This document shows, piece by piece, positions 33,382 to 41,495 of a stretch of 64,000 bases of DNA; the stretch's first letter is position 1, and the number at the start of each line of letters is the position of its first letter. The notes beneath the pieces are model-generated. The model was not told the DNA's origin and made no database searches. It was given only the letters and a program-made list of their open reading frames with translations. A program made the position numbers and the translations under genes. The DNA lies in NCBI GenBank assembly GCA_003649205.1, contig QMRC01000005.1:1-64000 (forward strand). The letters are read 5' to 3'. The DNA comes from Thermoprotei archaeon (GTDB lineage: Archaea > Thermoproteota > Thermoprotei > Thermoproteales > B15-G16).

Positions 33382-34482
33382 CTAGAATTCCTTGACTACT
33401 TTAACGAGATGTTCTGGCCTATCGGGGTTATAGTTCTTGAGCACAGCTCTGTAGTACGCAACTAGGTATAGTGGAATGATGTAGGTTAACGAGGCGTAGT
33501 ACCTATTTCCTTCCCACGGGATAACTACATCGAAGCTAATGTCTTTAAACTTTTGACTACCACCGTATAGGTTAGAGATGGTTCTCACCTGAAATCCTTT
33601 CTCTACCAGATTTCGATAGAGCCTTATTAGGGCTTCTAATGAGTCATCATTCAACATCGACAGAATAATAACTATGTCCTTCCTTTTTGCTAATGCAATT
33701 GGTCCATGTCTGAATTCTAAGGCGTGCATTGCCTCTGCGTAGCTGTAGGTCATCTCCTTAAATTTCAAGCTAGCTTCCAACATAGATGGGTGCGTGAAGG
33801 TGGTTCCAAGAAAGATGAAGTGTTCTACATGGAGATCCTCTTCTGCAATACTTCTATACCTTTTTTCATCGTCTAGTATTTTCGAAGCGGTGGTAAGTAA
33901 ATTACGTGCGTCCTCTATGATTTTGTCCTTCTCCGTATCTCTCAGTCCTGTCAAGTGAACTGAGAGGAGTATTCCTGCTAATTGCATGGAAACATAGGAT
34001 TTCGTCATAACGAAGCTGTTCTCAAATGCTTTCTCTATCACAATTGAGTAATCGGTTATCTTAGTAAGAGTACTACCCTTAGTACATGTAACTCCAACAG
34101 CTATTGCTCCTTTCTCCTTTGCTCTCTTAACGGCCTCTATTATTTCTCCGGTCTCTCCCGATCTCGAGAATGCTACGACAACCTCTCTACTACCTTCATT
34201 CTTCTTTGAGTAATACCATATGAATTCAGAGGCAGGTACTGCTCTCCCAATATATTCACTAGGTTCAAAAATGAGAGGTAAAATCGCTCCATAAGCAACG
34301 TAGTAGCTACTCCCACACCCGATGTAGTATATCTCACGTGGTTTTCTCTCTTGGAGGTACTCTGCTATCTCTTTGATAGCTGGGATTTTGCCTAGAACTT
34401 CCTCTATTGCAAGAGGAACTTCCTTGATTTCTCTGTAAGTATGTGTGGTCTGTTCGTTGATTTTCACAAATCTCACCACCAA
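33382..34482 (-). CDS. SIS-domain sugar-phosphate isomerase/deaminase
   Basis: This 366-residue protein has two SIS domains and resembles the isomerase half of GlmS: IYYIGCGSSYYVAYGA, VVAFSRSGETGEIIEAVKRAKEKG, then FIFLGTTFTHPSMLEASLKFKEM and AMHALEFRHGPIAL. It lacks the glutaminase domain. Archaeal members include glucosamine-6-phosphate deaminases, so amino-sugar breakdown is the likely role. No chitin or amino-sugar genes adjoin it. Single gene. Confidence 0.85.
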   Translation of the reverse strand: MVVRFVKINEQTTHTYREIKEVPLAIEEVLGKIPAIKEIAEYLQERKPREIYYIGCGSSYYVAYGAILPLIFEPSEYIGRAVPASEFIWYYSKKNEGSREVVVAFSRSGETGEIIEAVKRAKEKGAIAVGVTCTKGSTLTKITDYSIVIEKAFENSFVMTKSYVSMQLAGILLSVHLTGLRDTEKDKIIEDARNLLTTASKILDDEKRYRSIAEEDLHVEHFIFLGTTFTHPSMLEASLKFKEMTYSYAEAMHALEFRHGPIALAKRKDIVIILSMLNDDSLEALIRLYRNLVEKGFQVRTISNLYGGSQKFKDISFDVVIPWEGNRYYASLTYIIPLYLVAYYRAVLKNYNPDRPEHLVKVVKEF

Positions 34483-35259
34483 TCTCTGTCTACATAACTA
34501 CCATCTATAGTCTATAGTTTTTGTGATTATTCAATTTACTTACTACCCTTCAGTAATTTCATTGCTACAACCTCTTTTGGAGTACTTGCTGTTGTTTTCC
34601 GCACCTCTTCATCTGCTAGAAGCTCTGCAGGTTACTGAAGTATTTATGGAATTGCTTTTCCTGTCGAAAGATGCAAAGACGATTACTGTCTTCACAAGGT
34701 CATTGAGAGACCTTAACTAGATTCTTCAGTACAACAATACTGAACCCAACCTTCAACTCCCAATAGTTCCATAGGAGGAAAATCTTAAATTCTAAGCCAT
34801 CAGCTACAACTGCACACTTCATACAAACTCAGCTAGAGTAGAGTTTAGATCTAAAAGATGTTGCAGCTATAGGGAGGATTGTGGAATTAACTCAGCAACT
34901 ACCTTGAGGTGCTATGTATGGGATTAAGTTAGTAAGTGAGTCATAGGAATTAGCTCTATTTTTAGGTACACGAACTTGGTGTTAAGACCGAGTTTTAACC
35001 TGAGAGCTTTTTGAGTAAGTGATCAGACAGATGTTGCGCTGATGCAATTATGTTGTTTATTTAATTATCTAGCTAGCACCACTACCAGTAGCTCATGAGA
35101 TCCAACCTTGTACTAACTAATGACAGCTTTGTGGTATGATTCTATAGCTTGATCAATATATGGAATTTAAATCCTACTTCTCTAACGATGACCTCGAACT
35201 ATATCCTCACTTATTACCCCCTCATAAAATAATAATAACCCTGAACTTCCATAGAGGCC
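34483..35259. other. 777-bp gene-poor AT-rich stretch, possible gene relics
   Basis: No complete gene is called here. A 65-codon frame at 34523-34720 and short interrupted frames downstream (for example 34850-35010 on the plus strand) read like decayed coding sequence. Stop codons break them every 20-60 codons and I recognise no family. The base composition is more AT-rich than neighbouring genes. It lies about 0.5 kb from the integrated element, so it may hold older insertion debris. Confidence 0.4.
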
Positions 35260-35442
35260 TCACCGTGTTCTACGTTGTAGAGGACCTCTAGTTTTTGTGA
35301 TAAGGTACGTGATCACGGATTCTGCTATGAATACTACCCCTATTCCTAGTGTGAGAGTTCTCCACAGCGCTAACTCCTTCCTAGTAAGTACCAACTCTTC
35401 TCCTCTAACCAGAAGTTCGTAAACACGATCAGTTTCCTCCAC
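35260..35442 (-). CDS. small membrane protein
   Basis: This 60-residue protein has an acidic N-terminal helix (EETDRVYELLVRGEELVLTRKEL), one membrane helix (TLTLGIGVVFIAESVITYLI) and a basic tail (KTRGPLQRRTR), a normal inside-positive topology. It is isolated, with no recognised family. It could be a tail-anchored regulator or a chance frame. Confidence 0.45.
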   Translation of the reverse strand: MEETDRVYELLVRGEELVLTRKELALWRTLTLGIGVVFIAESVITYLITKTRGPLQRRTR

Positions 35443-35566
35443 AAGAAGTACACCTCGTGGCTCCAGTACTCTAGCTAGACTAGCTGCTAGCTGATTTGAA
35501 GTGCAGTGCTGAGAGATAGAGGTACGAGGTGAAAGCTCTTAAGGTGTCGAGTGCTAGAAAGATACT

Positions 35567-35663
35567 GTGATGAGTCTTTCCAGACTCGATGGGAATAGTA
35601 GGGAGCTACCCCGAGGTTGGGCACACTAGCTCCGTCGCACTGGAGAAACTTGCTGACTTCTCC
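35567..35663 (+). ncRNA. candidate structured RNA with three hairpins and a kink-turn-like motif
   Basis: Three perfect stems follow one another: GAGTCT/AGACTC (35572-35577 with 35582-35587), GGAGCTA/TAGCTCC (35602-35608 with 35627-35633) and GGAGAA/TTCTCC (35642-35647 with 35658-35663). The first is topped by GTGATGA (35567-35573) against TCGAT, the shape of an L7Ae-binding kink-turn. A TATA-like CTTAAGG lies about 25 nt upstream. No protein frame explains the region. It may be an H/ACA-type or other stable RNA. Confidence 0.45.
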
Positions 35664-35748
35664 GTAGCTTCGACTCGCTCAGGTATAGCATAACACCTAC
35701 CACAATGGAGATGGCGCATCACTCGCTCTCCTCATGTAGTTTGAGGAT

Positions 35749-35796
35749 TGGTGCTGAGGCCGGGATTTGAACCCGGGACCTTCGGGTTAACAGCCC
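35749..35796 (-). repeat. truncated tRNA-Asn 3' half (distal attachment site)
   Basis: This is a copy of the tRNA-Asn 3' half, from the anticodon stem through the T arm and acceptor to CCA. It is identical over 39 bp (35758-35796) to 38777-38815. Four substitutions lie around the acceptor and just beyond, and similarity continues past CCA (AGGATT). The D arm is absent, so it cannot be a functional tRNA. It is in the same orientation as the intact gene, as expected of an integration scar. Confidence 0.8.
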
Positions 35797-35996
35797 ACAT
35801 CGATGTTACAAGTGCTACCATCTCAACATTACCATGTTGCTGAAATGAATAGTAGGTTCGTTTAGTGAACTCAATGTACTTGTTAAATGATGCTTAAGCA
35901 GTGAAGTTACTGGAGGGTGTAGTCGTATTTCCTCGATAATTGTGGTTAAGGAGCGTTGAGAAGGTACTTACGGTGGAGAGTACGTATATGTACTAG

Positions 35997-37121
35997 ATGG
36001 AGATAAGTTATGTCACATCAGTAAGTACGCAGTTGAAAAAACATGAAGAGATAGAGTGTAGTGCTGGTGGTAGATATAAGAGGAGGTTAGTAACGTATAG
36101 AGTTCCTCGAAAAGGACTTAGTGGAAAGGTGTTGTACCACGTCAGCTTCAGTCGTGGGGGATACATGTATGTTCGTAGATTAGCAATAGATTATCTGAAT
36201 GTGAATAAGATCAACACGGTGACTGCTAACAGCGTGGGGGGTTCGCGTTTACGAAAATGAATTACTTAGTCTCGTACATAGGTTTGAGATTCTAGATGAT
36301 GAGCTGGCACAGATGATCGAAGATTACAAGAAGTACTTCATAGATATGGTGTATGATGTACGTAACTTCATTAGGTCTAGAGGTATAGAGGTGTACTTCA
36401 CAGGGCGTGCAGCTAGGGTAAGAGAGGCATTAGTGAATGATCCGTACATAGCTCTCTTTGCTATTCTCTCAATGCCGAGTGACGATAGTAGGAAGATGGG
36501 GCTTGAAAATCTTAGGAGGTGGATTCATCAACTCTGGGTAATTGTCAAGGTGTGTGAATTTCTTGGTCTTAGGAAGTCGGAGAAGTGGTATATTGGACAG
36601 AGTTGGGCTGAAGGCACAGTACCATTGGCAAGAGTAGAGACTGAAAAGCTAGGACCTTTATCCATATGGTTTGAAGCTCAGATACATATACCTAGACACT
36701 CAAGAGAAGTGCCTATAGCAGGTTCGAGTAGATGTGGGACACTGAATGACCTTTCAAAGGTGTTGAGCACTTAATGAGGTCATTCTGTGGCGGTGTTGAA
36801 GGTCTTAGACCTGACATAGTGATTGTCAAGGGATACTGCGATAAATTAGATGAAGCTACTAGGCATGAGTCCAAGCTCGTCGTTCTTGAGTGTAAGGATA
36901 GAGATTTCGAGTATTGGAGAAGTGAGTTAAGTACTCAAGTACTGGAGTACGCTAGGTATATTGGTCCTGTAGTTATTGCATCACTTAAGTCCGTACCGGA
37001 AGACATCATCGAGAAGTGGCGAAAGCGAGGTGTAGTCATAGTACCTAATGTAAGACCAGGAAATGAGGGAGGTATACGTCAGCTATGTGAGAAGATAATT
37101 AAGGCAGTACGAGCTTGCTAG
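35997..37121 (+). pseudogene. PD-(D/E)xK nuclease-like gene broken by two frameshifts
   Basis: Three frames read as one protein of about 370 residues: 35997-36260, 36241-36774 and 36747-37121. The first break is at a run of six G (36236-36241); removing one G restores VGVRVYENELLSLVHRFE. The second lies near 36750. The C-terminal part has LRPDIVIVKG then VVLECKDRDFEYW, a D...ExK nuclease motif. The middle part (WIHQLWVIVKVCEFLGLRK) is helical. It may be a decayed restriction-like nuclease, or sequencing errors may have caused the breaks. Confidence 0.7.
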
Positions 37122-37316
37122 GATCTATACTCTAGGAGTGTACTATAGTAAAGCTTACACCTTAGAATACTATAATAATTGAATTGCAGAAATGCTTTAA
37201 TACCCCGTGAACTCTTCGGTCTGAACTCATCTTGAGGCTCTGCTAGGGAGTAACGGAAAGTTATATGAGAGTTACATATATCTTTTATTGTTACTGAGAT
37301 CTAGGGAGAGATCAGT

Positions 37317-37979
37317 ATGAGTACTCAAGTTCAAAAGAGAGACCTTAATGAATTGAGAAGGCTTATCGTTGAGTATCTTCTTGCTGAACTCAAAGCTCAA
37401 GGCATTCATCGTCCTGTTTCTCTGAGGAAAGTGCAGAAGCTTCTTGCTCTTGCTCTCTTCGCAAGATACAGAGACGGAAAGTTTGTACTAGAAGTCAGTT
37501 CACTGGCTAAGTTGTTCGACTTCAGAGTTAGCCGATACGGACCTTTCAGCAAGGTTGTTAGTGACATACTGACTAAATATTTCTTAGTTAAGCGTGAGAG
37601 CGATGAAGCTGGAGTCAGTCTTGTAATGACCACAAGGAGTAGAGAGGAGGTCTTACATGATCTTGAGAGTACAGCTGAGAAGCTAGGTCTAACTCGTGAA
37701 GTAAGGGACCTCGTAGAGCGTATCACTGATGCTGTTAAAAGGCGTGGTATGTTCCGTGCAGACACGATAGGATCAGAAGTTGATCGTGTGCTGGGTTTAA
37801 CTCGTGAGCTTAAAATCCTTCTCTTCGATGTTGACATCCTGGATCTACTTGCTGTGAGAGACAAAGCTCTGAGTTCTGAGGCTGAAGTTGAGCTCCGTAC
37901 ATTCTTCGGGGATTTATGCGATAAGCTCAAGGATCCAGAGCTTGTCAGGAAGATGAGGGACTCACTACGTGGTGAGTAG
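37317..37979 (+). CDS. Panacea/SocA-like protein (candidate antitoxin)
   Basis: This 220-residue protein has an N-terminal domain showing LRKVQKLLALALF (36-48) and RYGPFS (73-78), the hallmark pair of the Panacea/DUF4065/SocA antitoxin domain (KLQKLLYF...yGP). The C-terminal half is helical (REVRDLVERITDAVKRRG) and may contact the toxin. The gene overlaps the PIN gene by 11 bp and precedes it, the usual antitoxin-toxin order. TATA-like ACATATATC near 37275 and GGGAGAG before the ATG are clear. The assignment is by motif only. Confidence 0.65.
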   Translation: MSTQVQKRDLNELRRLIVEYLLAELKAQGIHRPVSLRKVQKLLALALFARYRDGKFVLEVSSLAKLFDFRVSRYGPFSKVVSDILTKYFLVKRESDEAGVSLVMTTRSREEVLHDLESTAEKLGLTREVRDLVERITDAVKRRGMFRADTIGSEVDRVLGLTRELKILLFDVDILDLLAVRDKALSSEAEVELRTFFGDLCDKLKDPELVRKMRDSLRGE

Positions 37980-38631
37980 GACAGCCCCTACACTGACTAT
38001 AGCAATAGTCTTAGACACGTGTATGATAATCGCTGCATCTCCTCAAGATAGACAGAATGTGTACTATCGTCTCCTACAGCACTACATCAACCTTGTCAGC
38101 AAGAGAGGAAGGGTAATTGTTCGAACTTATGTTCCTGAAGCGGTTTACGTTGAAACTCTAATGCTGCTCACGAGTGAACGATGGTACTGCCCGAGGTGTA
38201 GCATCGTTGTTGGTATTCCTGATACCAGGTATTGCCCTCGTTGTGGGTCTCAAAACTTGATCCAGAGCCCACGAATGGGTCACAGAGACGCCATGGAGTT
38301 CATAGAGAGAGCAGTCATGTATCTGACCTGCGGTAAGTTCCCCTATCCTCAGCTCCGAGTTCCCTCTATCTCGGCAGTCCTTCGGGTGATAGAGGAGGAT
38401 CGAGTAGTTCGTGATAGATTCTTCCAAGCCTCTGCAAGAGGTCAACTCCCTCGCTCAATATTTGACCTCTTGATTGCTATGTCAGCAGCCCTCATAGCTC
38501 GTGACCACAGATACCGAACGTGGCTTGTGACACTAGATGAGAAGCTTAGAGATGCCGTCAATGTAATGCGAAGGATCTTTGCTGTCAACAACCTAGTCTA
38601 CTTCAATCCTAAGAATCATTTCAAGATCTGA
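37969..38631 (+). CDS. PIN nuclease with inserted zinc ribbon
   Basis: This 220-residue PIN-domain protein has Asp16 (IVLDTCMII), Glu57/Glu62 (VPEAVYVETL), Asp166 (SIFDLLIA) and Asp190 (VTLDEKL) as the acidic metal site. Between the first and second halves is a zinc ribbon with Cys74-x2-Cys77 and Cys89-x2-Cys92 (YCPRC...YCPRCG), unusual for VapC-type toxins. The start is GTG, overlapping the upstream gene by 11 bp. Codon use is rich in CGN. It is the likely effector of the pair. Confidence 0.8.
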   Translation: MVSRTAPTLTIAIVLDTCMIIAASPQDRQNVYYRLLQHYINLVSKRGRVIVRTYVPEAVYVETLMLLTSERWYCPRCSIVVGIPDTRYCPRCGSQNLIQSPRMGHRDAMEFIERAVMYLTCGKFPYPQLRVPSISAVLRVIEEDRVVRDRFFQASARGQLPRSIFDLLIAMSAALIARDHRYRTWLVTLDEKLRDAVNVMRRIFAVNNLVYFNPKNHFKI

Positions 38632-38767
38632 GTCACGTTCCAATAACATATCATTCTGCAGGTTTTATTAGGGCTCTTTGAGCAGTATTGATGCTGTTCC
38701 CGAGATCCTTGTCTAGCGGCTTGCTGAATGAGAATGCTCCCTTTCTTAAAGACCTTAAATTAAGGAT

Positions 38768-38844
38768 TGGCGCCGGGGCCGGGATTTGAACCCGGGACCT
38801 TCGGGTTAACAGCCCGACGCTCTACCAGGCTGAGCTACCCCGGC
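38768..38844 (-). tRNA. tRNA-Asn (GTT), CCA encoded
   Basis: On the minus strand the sequence folds as a full tRNA. The acceptor is GCCGGGG with CCCCGGC, then G and encoded CCA. The D arm is GCTC/GAGC, the anticodon stem is TCGGG/CCCGA with loop CTGTTAA giving anticodon GTT, and the T loop is TTCAAAT. No intron is present. Its 3' half is duplicated at 35749-35796, marking it as an integration target. A C/D sRNA lies 58 bp upstream. Confidence 0.97.
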
Positions 38845-38901
38845 TCTCTTGATCTCCTCTATCACCGTATCTTGTCCTCTATTTAATACTTAGCTTCTTG
38901 T

Positions 38902-38951
38902 TCAGCCTAGCACAGCCTCTTCATCTAGTCAGGACCCCTATTCCTCATCAT
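38902..38951 (-). ncRNA. C/D box guide sRNA upstream of tRNA-Asn
   Basis: Minus strand: box C ATGATGA (38945-38951), D' CTGA (38929-38932), C' ATGAAGA (38918-38924) and box D CTGA (38902-38905), 50 nt. Guides are GGAATAGGGGTC and GGCTGTGCTAGG, 12 nt each. It is on the same strand as tRNA-Asn, 57 nt before it, so the two may be co-transcribed. Confidence 0.78.
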
Positions 38952-38990
38952 GTACAGTAGGTGATTTGGTTTCGATGTTTATGTTCTTTC

Positions 38991-39986
38991 CTATGTTAGT
39001 TCTCTGAGTAGTTGTTCTAGTGCTTGTCTGTATGCTGGTATTTGCCATGCGTAGTACTTCCCTACACCTATCTCTTGATCTTCAGGTACCTCTCGTTGGG
39101 TTAGTGTTGTGTGGTGTTTGTAGATGATTAGGTTCTGTTCCTCTAGTATCTTGAGTAGTGTCCTCAATTCTTCACTTACATTGTACCATAGTGTATCTGG
39201 GTTCTCTATGACTTCTCGTAGTTGTTTTCCTAGTCCTCTGTACTTGATCTCCATGATTATTTCTGTGAGTTTGTACTTTAGTTCTTTTATCCAGTGATCT
39301 ACATTCCATCTATGTCTTAGTGCTAGGTCTATTACTGCTCTTGGATTTCCTCCTGTTAATTTCCATACCTTCTCTGGTTCTGGTCTTGGTTCTGGTAGTT
39401 GGTTCACTAGTTCTACTAGTCCTTCATATGGTAGGTTCCAGATTAGGGTTATGTGAACGTAGCTGTGTCTGAGTGGTATTCGTCTGCTGATTCCTTCGGA
39501 TGATGTTGCTAGTATGAGTACTGTCTTTGGTTCGAATTCACGTGATATCTTGTAGATTAGTTCGTAGAGCCACTTCACGTATGCTTCGCATCCGTTGATA
39601 CCTATAGCACGTATTGGATCGTCTACGAGGATTGCTAGGTACTTGTCTCTAAACTTCACCTCTGTACATAACTTCTCAAGAAGTTTCGTAATTGCTCCAG
39701 CTACTGCAGCACCTATAGGTCCTCCTATGCTAGCTGCTATCTCTGTAATCTCCTCTTCTGGTAGCTTAACTCCCTCAAGGACCCTACCTGGTTGTTGCTC
39801 TAGTGCGTCTACGTACATGATGATGTAGTTGTCTCTCAATGTTGCTGCTATGTACCTGAGTAGGGTACTTTTTCCACATCCTTCCGGTCCATAGGTGAAT
39901 TCAGCTAGTGGTGACCCGGTCTCTATCAGCTTTCTCAGTGCTTTAATCTCTCCTTCTCTATCTACGAACTTCAGTACGTAACTCAT
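38991..39986 (-). CDS. archaeal AAA ATPase (PF01637-like)
   Basis: This ATPase of about 331 residues has KFVDREGEIKALRKLI at the start, Walker A YGPEGCGKST, Walker B LAILVDDP and a sensor LILATSSEG. It belongs to the archaeal STAND-like ATPase group with a C-terminal winged-helix-like region. ATG 39986 is chosen; an in-frame TTG at 40016 would add ten residues. It lies between the tRNA-Asn region and an ADP-ribosylglycohydrolase. Its role is unknown; such ATPases are often linked to plasmids or stress. Confidence 0.8.
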   Translation of the reverse strand: MSYVLKFVDREGEIKALRKLIETGSPLAEFTYGPEGCGKSTLLRYIAATLRDNYIIMYVDALEQQPGRVLEGVKLPEEEITEIAASIGGPIGAAVAGAITKLLEKLCTEVKFRDKYLAILVDDPIRAIGINGCEAYVKWLYELIYKISREFEPKTVLILATSSEGISRRIPLRHSYVHITLIWNLPYEGLVELVNQLPEPRPEPEKVWKLTGGNPRAVIDLALRHRWNVDHWIKELKYKLTEIIMEIKYRGLGKQLREVIENPDTLWYNVSEELRTLLKILEEQNLIIYKHHTTLTQREVPEDQEIGVGKYYAWQIPAYRQALEQLLRELT

Positions 39987-40054
39987 TACCTTAATCTCGT
40001 ACTCATGTATGGTCAACTAGATCGTCCTCCTAAGTACTGAGGTTGGAGCTGTAT

Positions 40055-41437
40055 TTAGCTGTTGATGACTCCATGCCTCTCCATTGTCTTGAGTAGTTGC
40101 TCAATTACCTCACCTGCTGTTCTGTTGCTGTATGGCCATATCACGGTCTGTATCCTCGTGACTATGGGTTTAACTAGCCTCTCCTTGATCTCTTCACTGA
40201 ACCTACTGTATCCTAGGTACGTTCCGACTATTGAGCCTACTGTTGCTGCGTTGCAGTCGGTGTCCAGTCCTGACATTGCTGCTAGTGCTATTGATCTATC
40301 TAGCTTCTCTTCACCCCACAGCAATGCTGCTATCACTATTGCGTCATTTGGTATCGTGTGTACAGGATGGTAATTGCTGTACCTCGTATATATCTGCTCA
40401 ATTACTTCTTCCCAGGTTACTCCTCTCTTCCATAGGTCTATGACGTGCCTCACAGCTTCTGCTAATCTCGAGTTCTGCGGTATAGCTCTCAATCCTACAT
40501 CAACTACCTCCTCTATTGATGATGCCACGTAAGCGTGCGATATCATGATAGCTACCATTATTGCGCTGTACACGGCATTCTTTACATGGCTTAGAGTAGC
40601 ATCTCTATACGCGTACTCACTTGCTTTCTCAAGATCTCCAGATGCTATGTATCCCCAGGTATCTGCTCTTATCCTTGCACCAATCCACTCTCTGTATGGG
40701 TTGAGGAAGATTGCTGTGTACGGTGGTTTTAGTCCAAGTACTAGGTTCCTATAGGTTGCTCTCTCAGCTGTGTAAGTCATGCTGTAGGGTATTAGCTCTA
40801 ACCATGTTCTACCTATGTCCTCAGTTGTGAAGCTTGATCCATACCTCCTATACACCTCGATATTGAGTATCGTGTAGTCTATGTCATCATCTCTAACAAC
40901 TTCACTAATTGCTTCTCGTACTAGTCTCCACCTACCCATTTCCTGTAGCTCATGCTCCTTAAAGAATTTCCTTGGAAAGTAACCTGTTAGTGGGTACTCA
41001 CCTATCTCGAGTAATCTAGCTCTTATCTCTCTAAATGACCAGCCTTCAACAGGTTTACCAACCATACAACCAATTAGTCTACCGATAAATCCTCCTCTTA
41101 CCTTGTCCTCAACGACGCTCCTCCTCGGTAATTCGCTCTCCGGTAGTTTTGACCTCTCACGTACTATATCTACGTAGGTTAGTGATTCGTGGTATCTGAA
41201 ATCTTGCCTAGTAGGTAGCTCAAGTAGCTTCTCATAGAGTTCAAGTAACCTACCTAAGTCTAAGTCCTTCGCCTTCAGTAGCTCGCTGACTATAGGCTCA
41301 ACATCGTCCACCCGATAACCTTCTTCTCTCAGTAGCTTAATCTCCTCACTAAGTAACTTACTGACTTCCTCCTTTAGCTCAAGTATTACCCACGTACGTA
41401 GAGTATGTAGAGTACGTGGGATATACATGTGAGGCAC
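40055..41437 (-). CDS. ADP-ribosylglycohydrolase-family protein
   Basis: This 460-residue protein starts with an extra helical N-terminal domain (about 1-105). The glycohydrolase fold follows: GGFIGRLIGCMVGKPVEGW, RDDDIDYTIL (Mg2+-binding acidic cluster), TIPNDAIVIAALLWGEEKLD and GLDTDCNAATVGSIVG (second metal motif). It probably removes ADP-ribose from proteins or nucleic acid ends. The metal-binding acids are all kept. Single gene on the minus strand. Confidence 0.85.
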   Translation of the reverse strand: MPHMYIPRTLHTLRTWVILELKEEVSKLLSEEIKLLREEGYRVDDVEPIVSELLKAKDLDLGRLLELYEKLLELPTRQDFRYHESLTYVDIVRERSKLPESELPRRSVVEDKVRGGFIGRLIGCMVGKPVEGWSFREIRARLLEIGEYPLTGYFPRKFFKEHELQEMGRWRLVREAISEVVRDDDIDYTILNIEVYRRYGSSFTTEDIGRTWLELIPYSMTYTAERATYRNLVLGLKPPYTAIFLNPYREWIGARIRADTWGYIASGDLEKASEYAYRDATLSHVKNAVYSAIMVAIMISHAYVASSIEEVVDVGLRAIPQNSRLAEAVRHVIDLWKRGVTWEEVIEQIYTRYSNYHPVHTIPNDAIVIAALLWGEEKLDRSIALAAMSGLDTDCNAATVGSIVGTYLGYSRFSEEIKERLVKPIVTRIQTVIWPYSNRTAGEVIEQLLKTMERHGVINS

Positions 41438-41495
41438 CTCAGAATTAAGCTATTTTTACGTAAGGAGGAGGTTAAGGGTGCTTGAGTTAGTTGTG

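Larger units (their letters stand above)
35758..38815. mobile_element. putative tRNA-Asn-integrated element, about 3.0 kb
   Basis: It is bounded by 39-bp exact direct repeats of the tRNA-Asn 3' half. The intact tRNA lies at the tRNA-proximal end, as in integrase-mediated insertion of archaeal plasmids and viruses. Inside are a broken nuclease-like gene and a two-gene PIN-containing operon. The operon uses CGN, GGA and CTT codons more than its surroundings, consistent with foreign origin. No integrase gene or partial integrase is seen, so the element is probably a non-mobile remnant or a satellite. Confidence 0.65.

Noticed and set aside
34523..34720. 65-codon plus-strand frame
   Set aside because: Isolated, AT-rich and without any recognised motif; treated as part of the relic region.
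35679..35722. Possible minus-strand C/D sRNA (GTGATGC ... CTGA)
   Set aside because: Box C is imperfect, no D'/C' boxes exist and the length is short.
35749..35830. Second functional tRNA-Asn
   Set aside because: The D arm cannot form and the anticodon stem has a mismatch; only the 3' half matches a tRNA.
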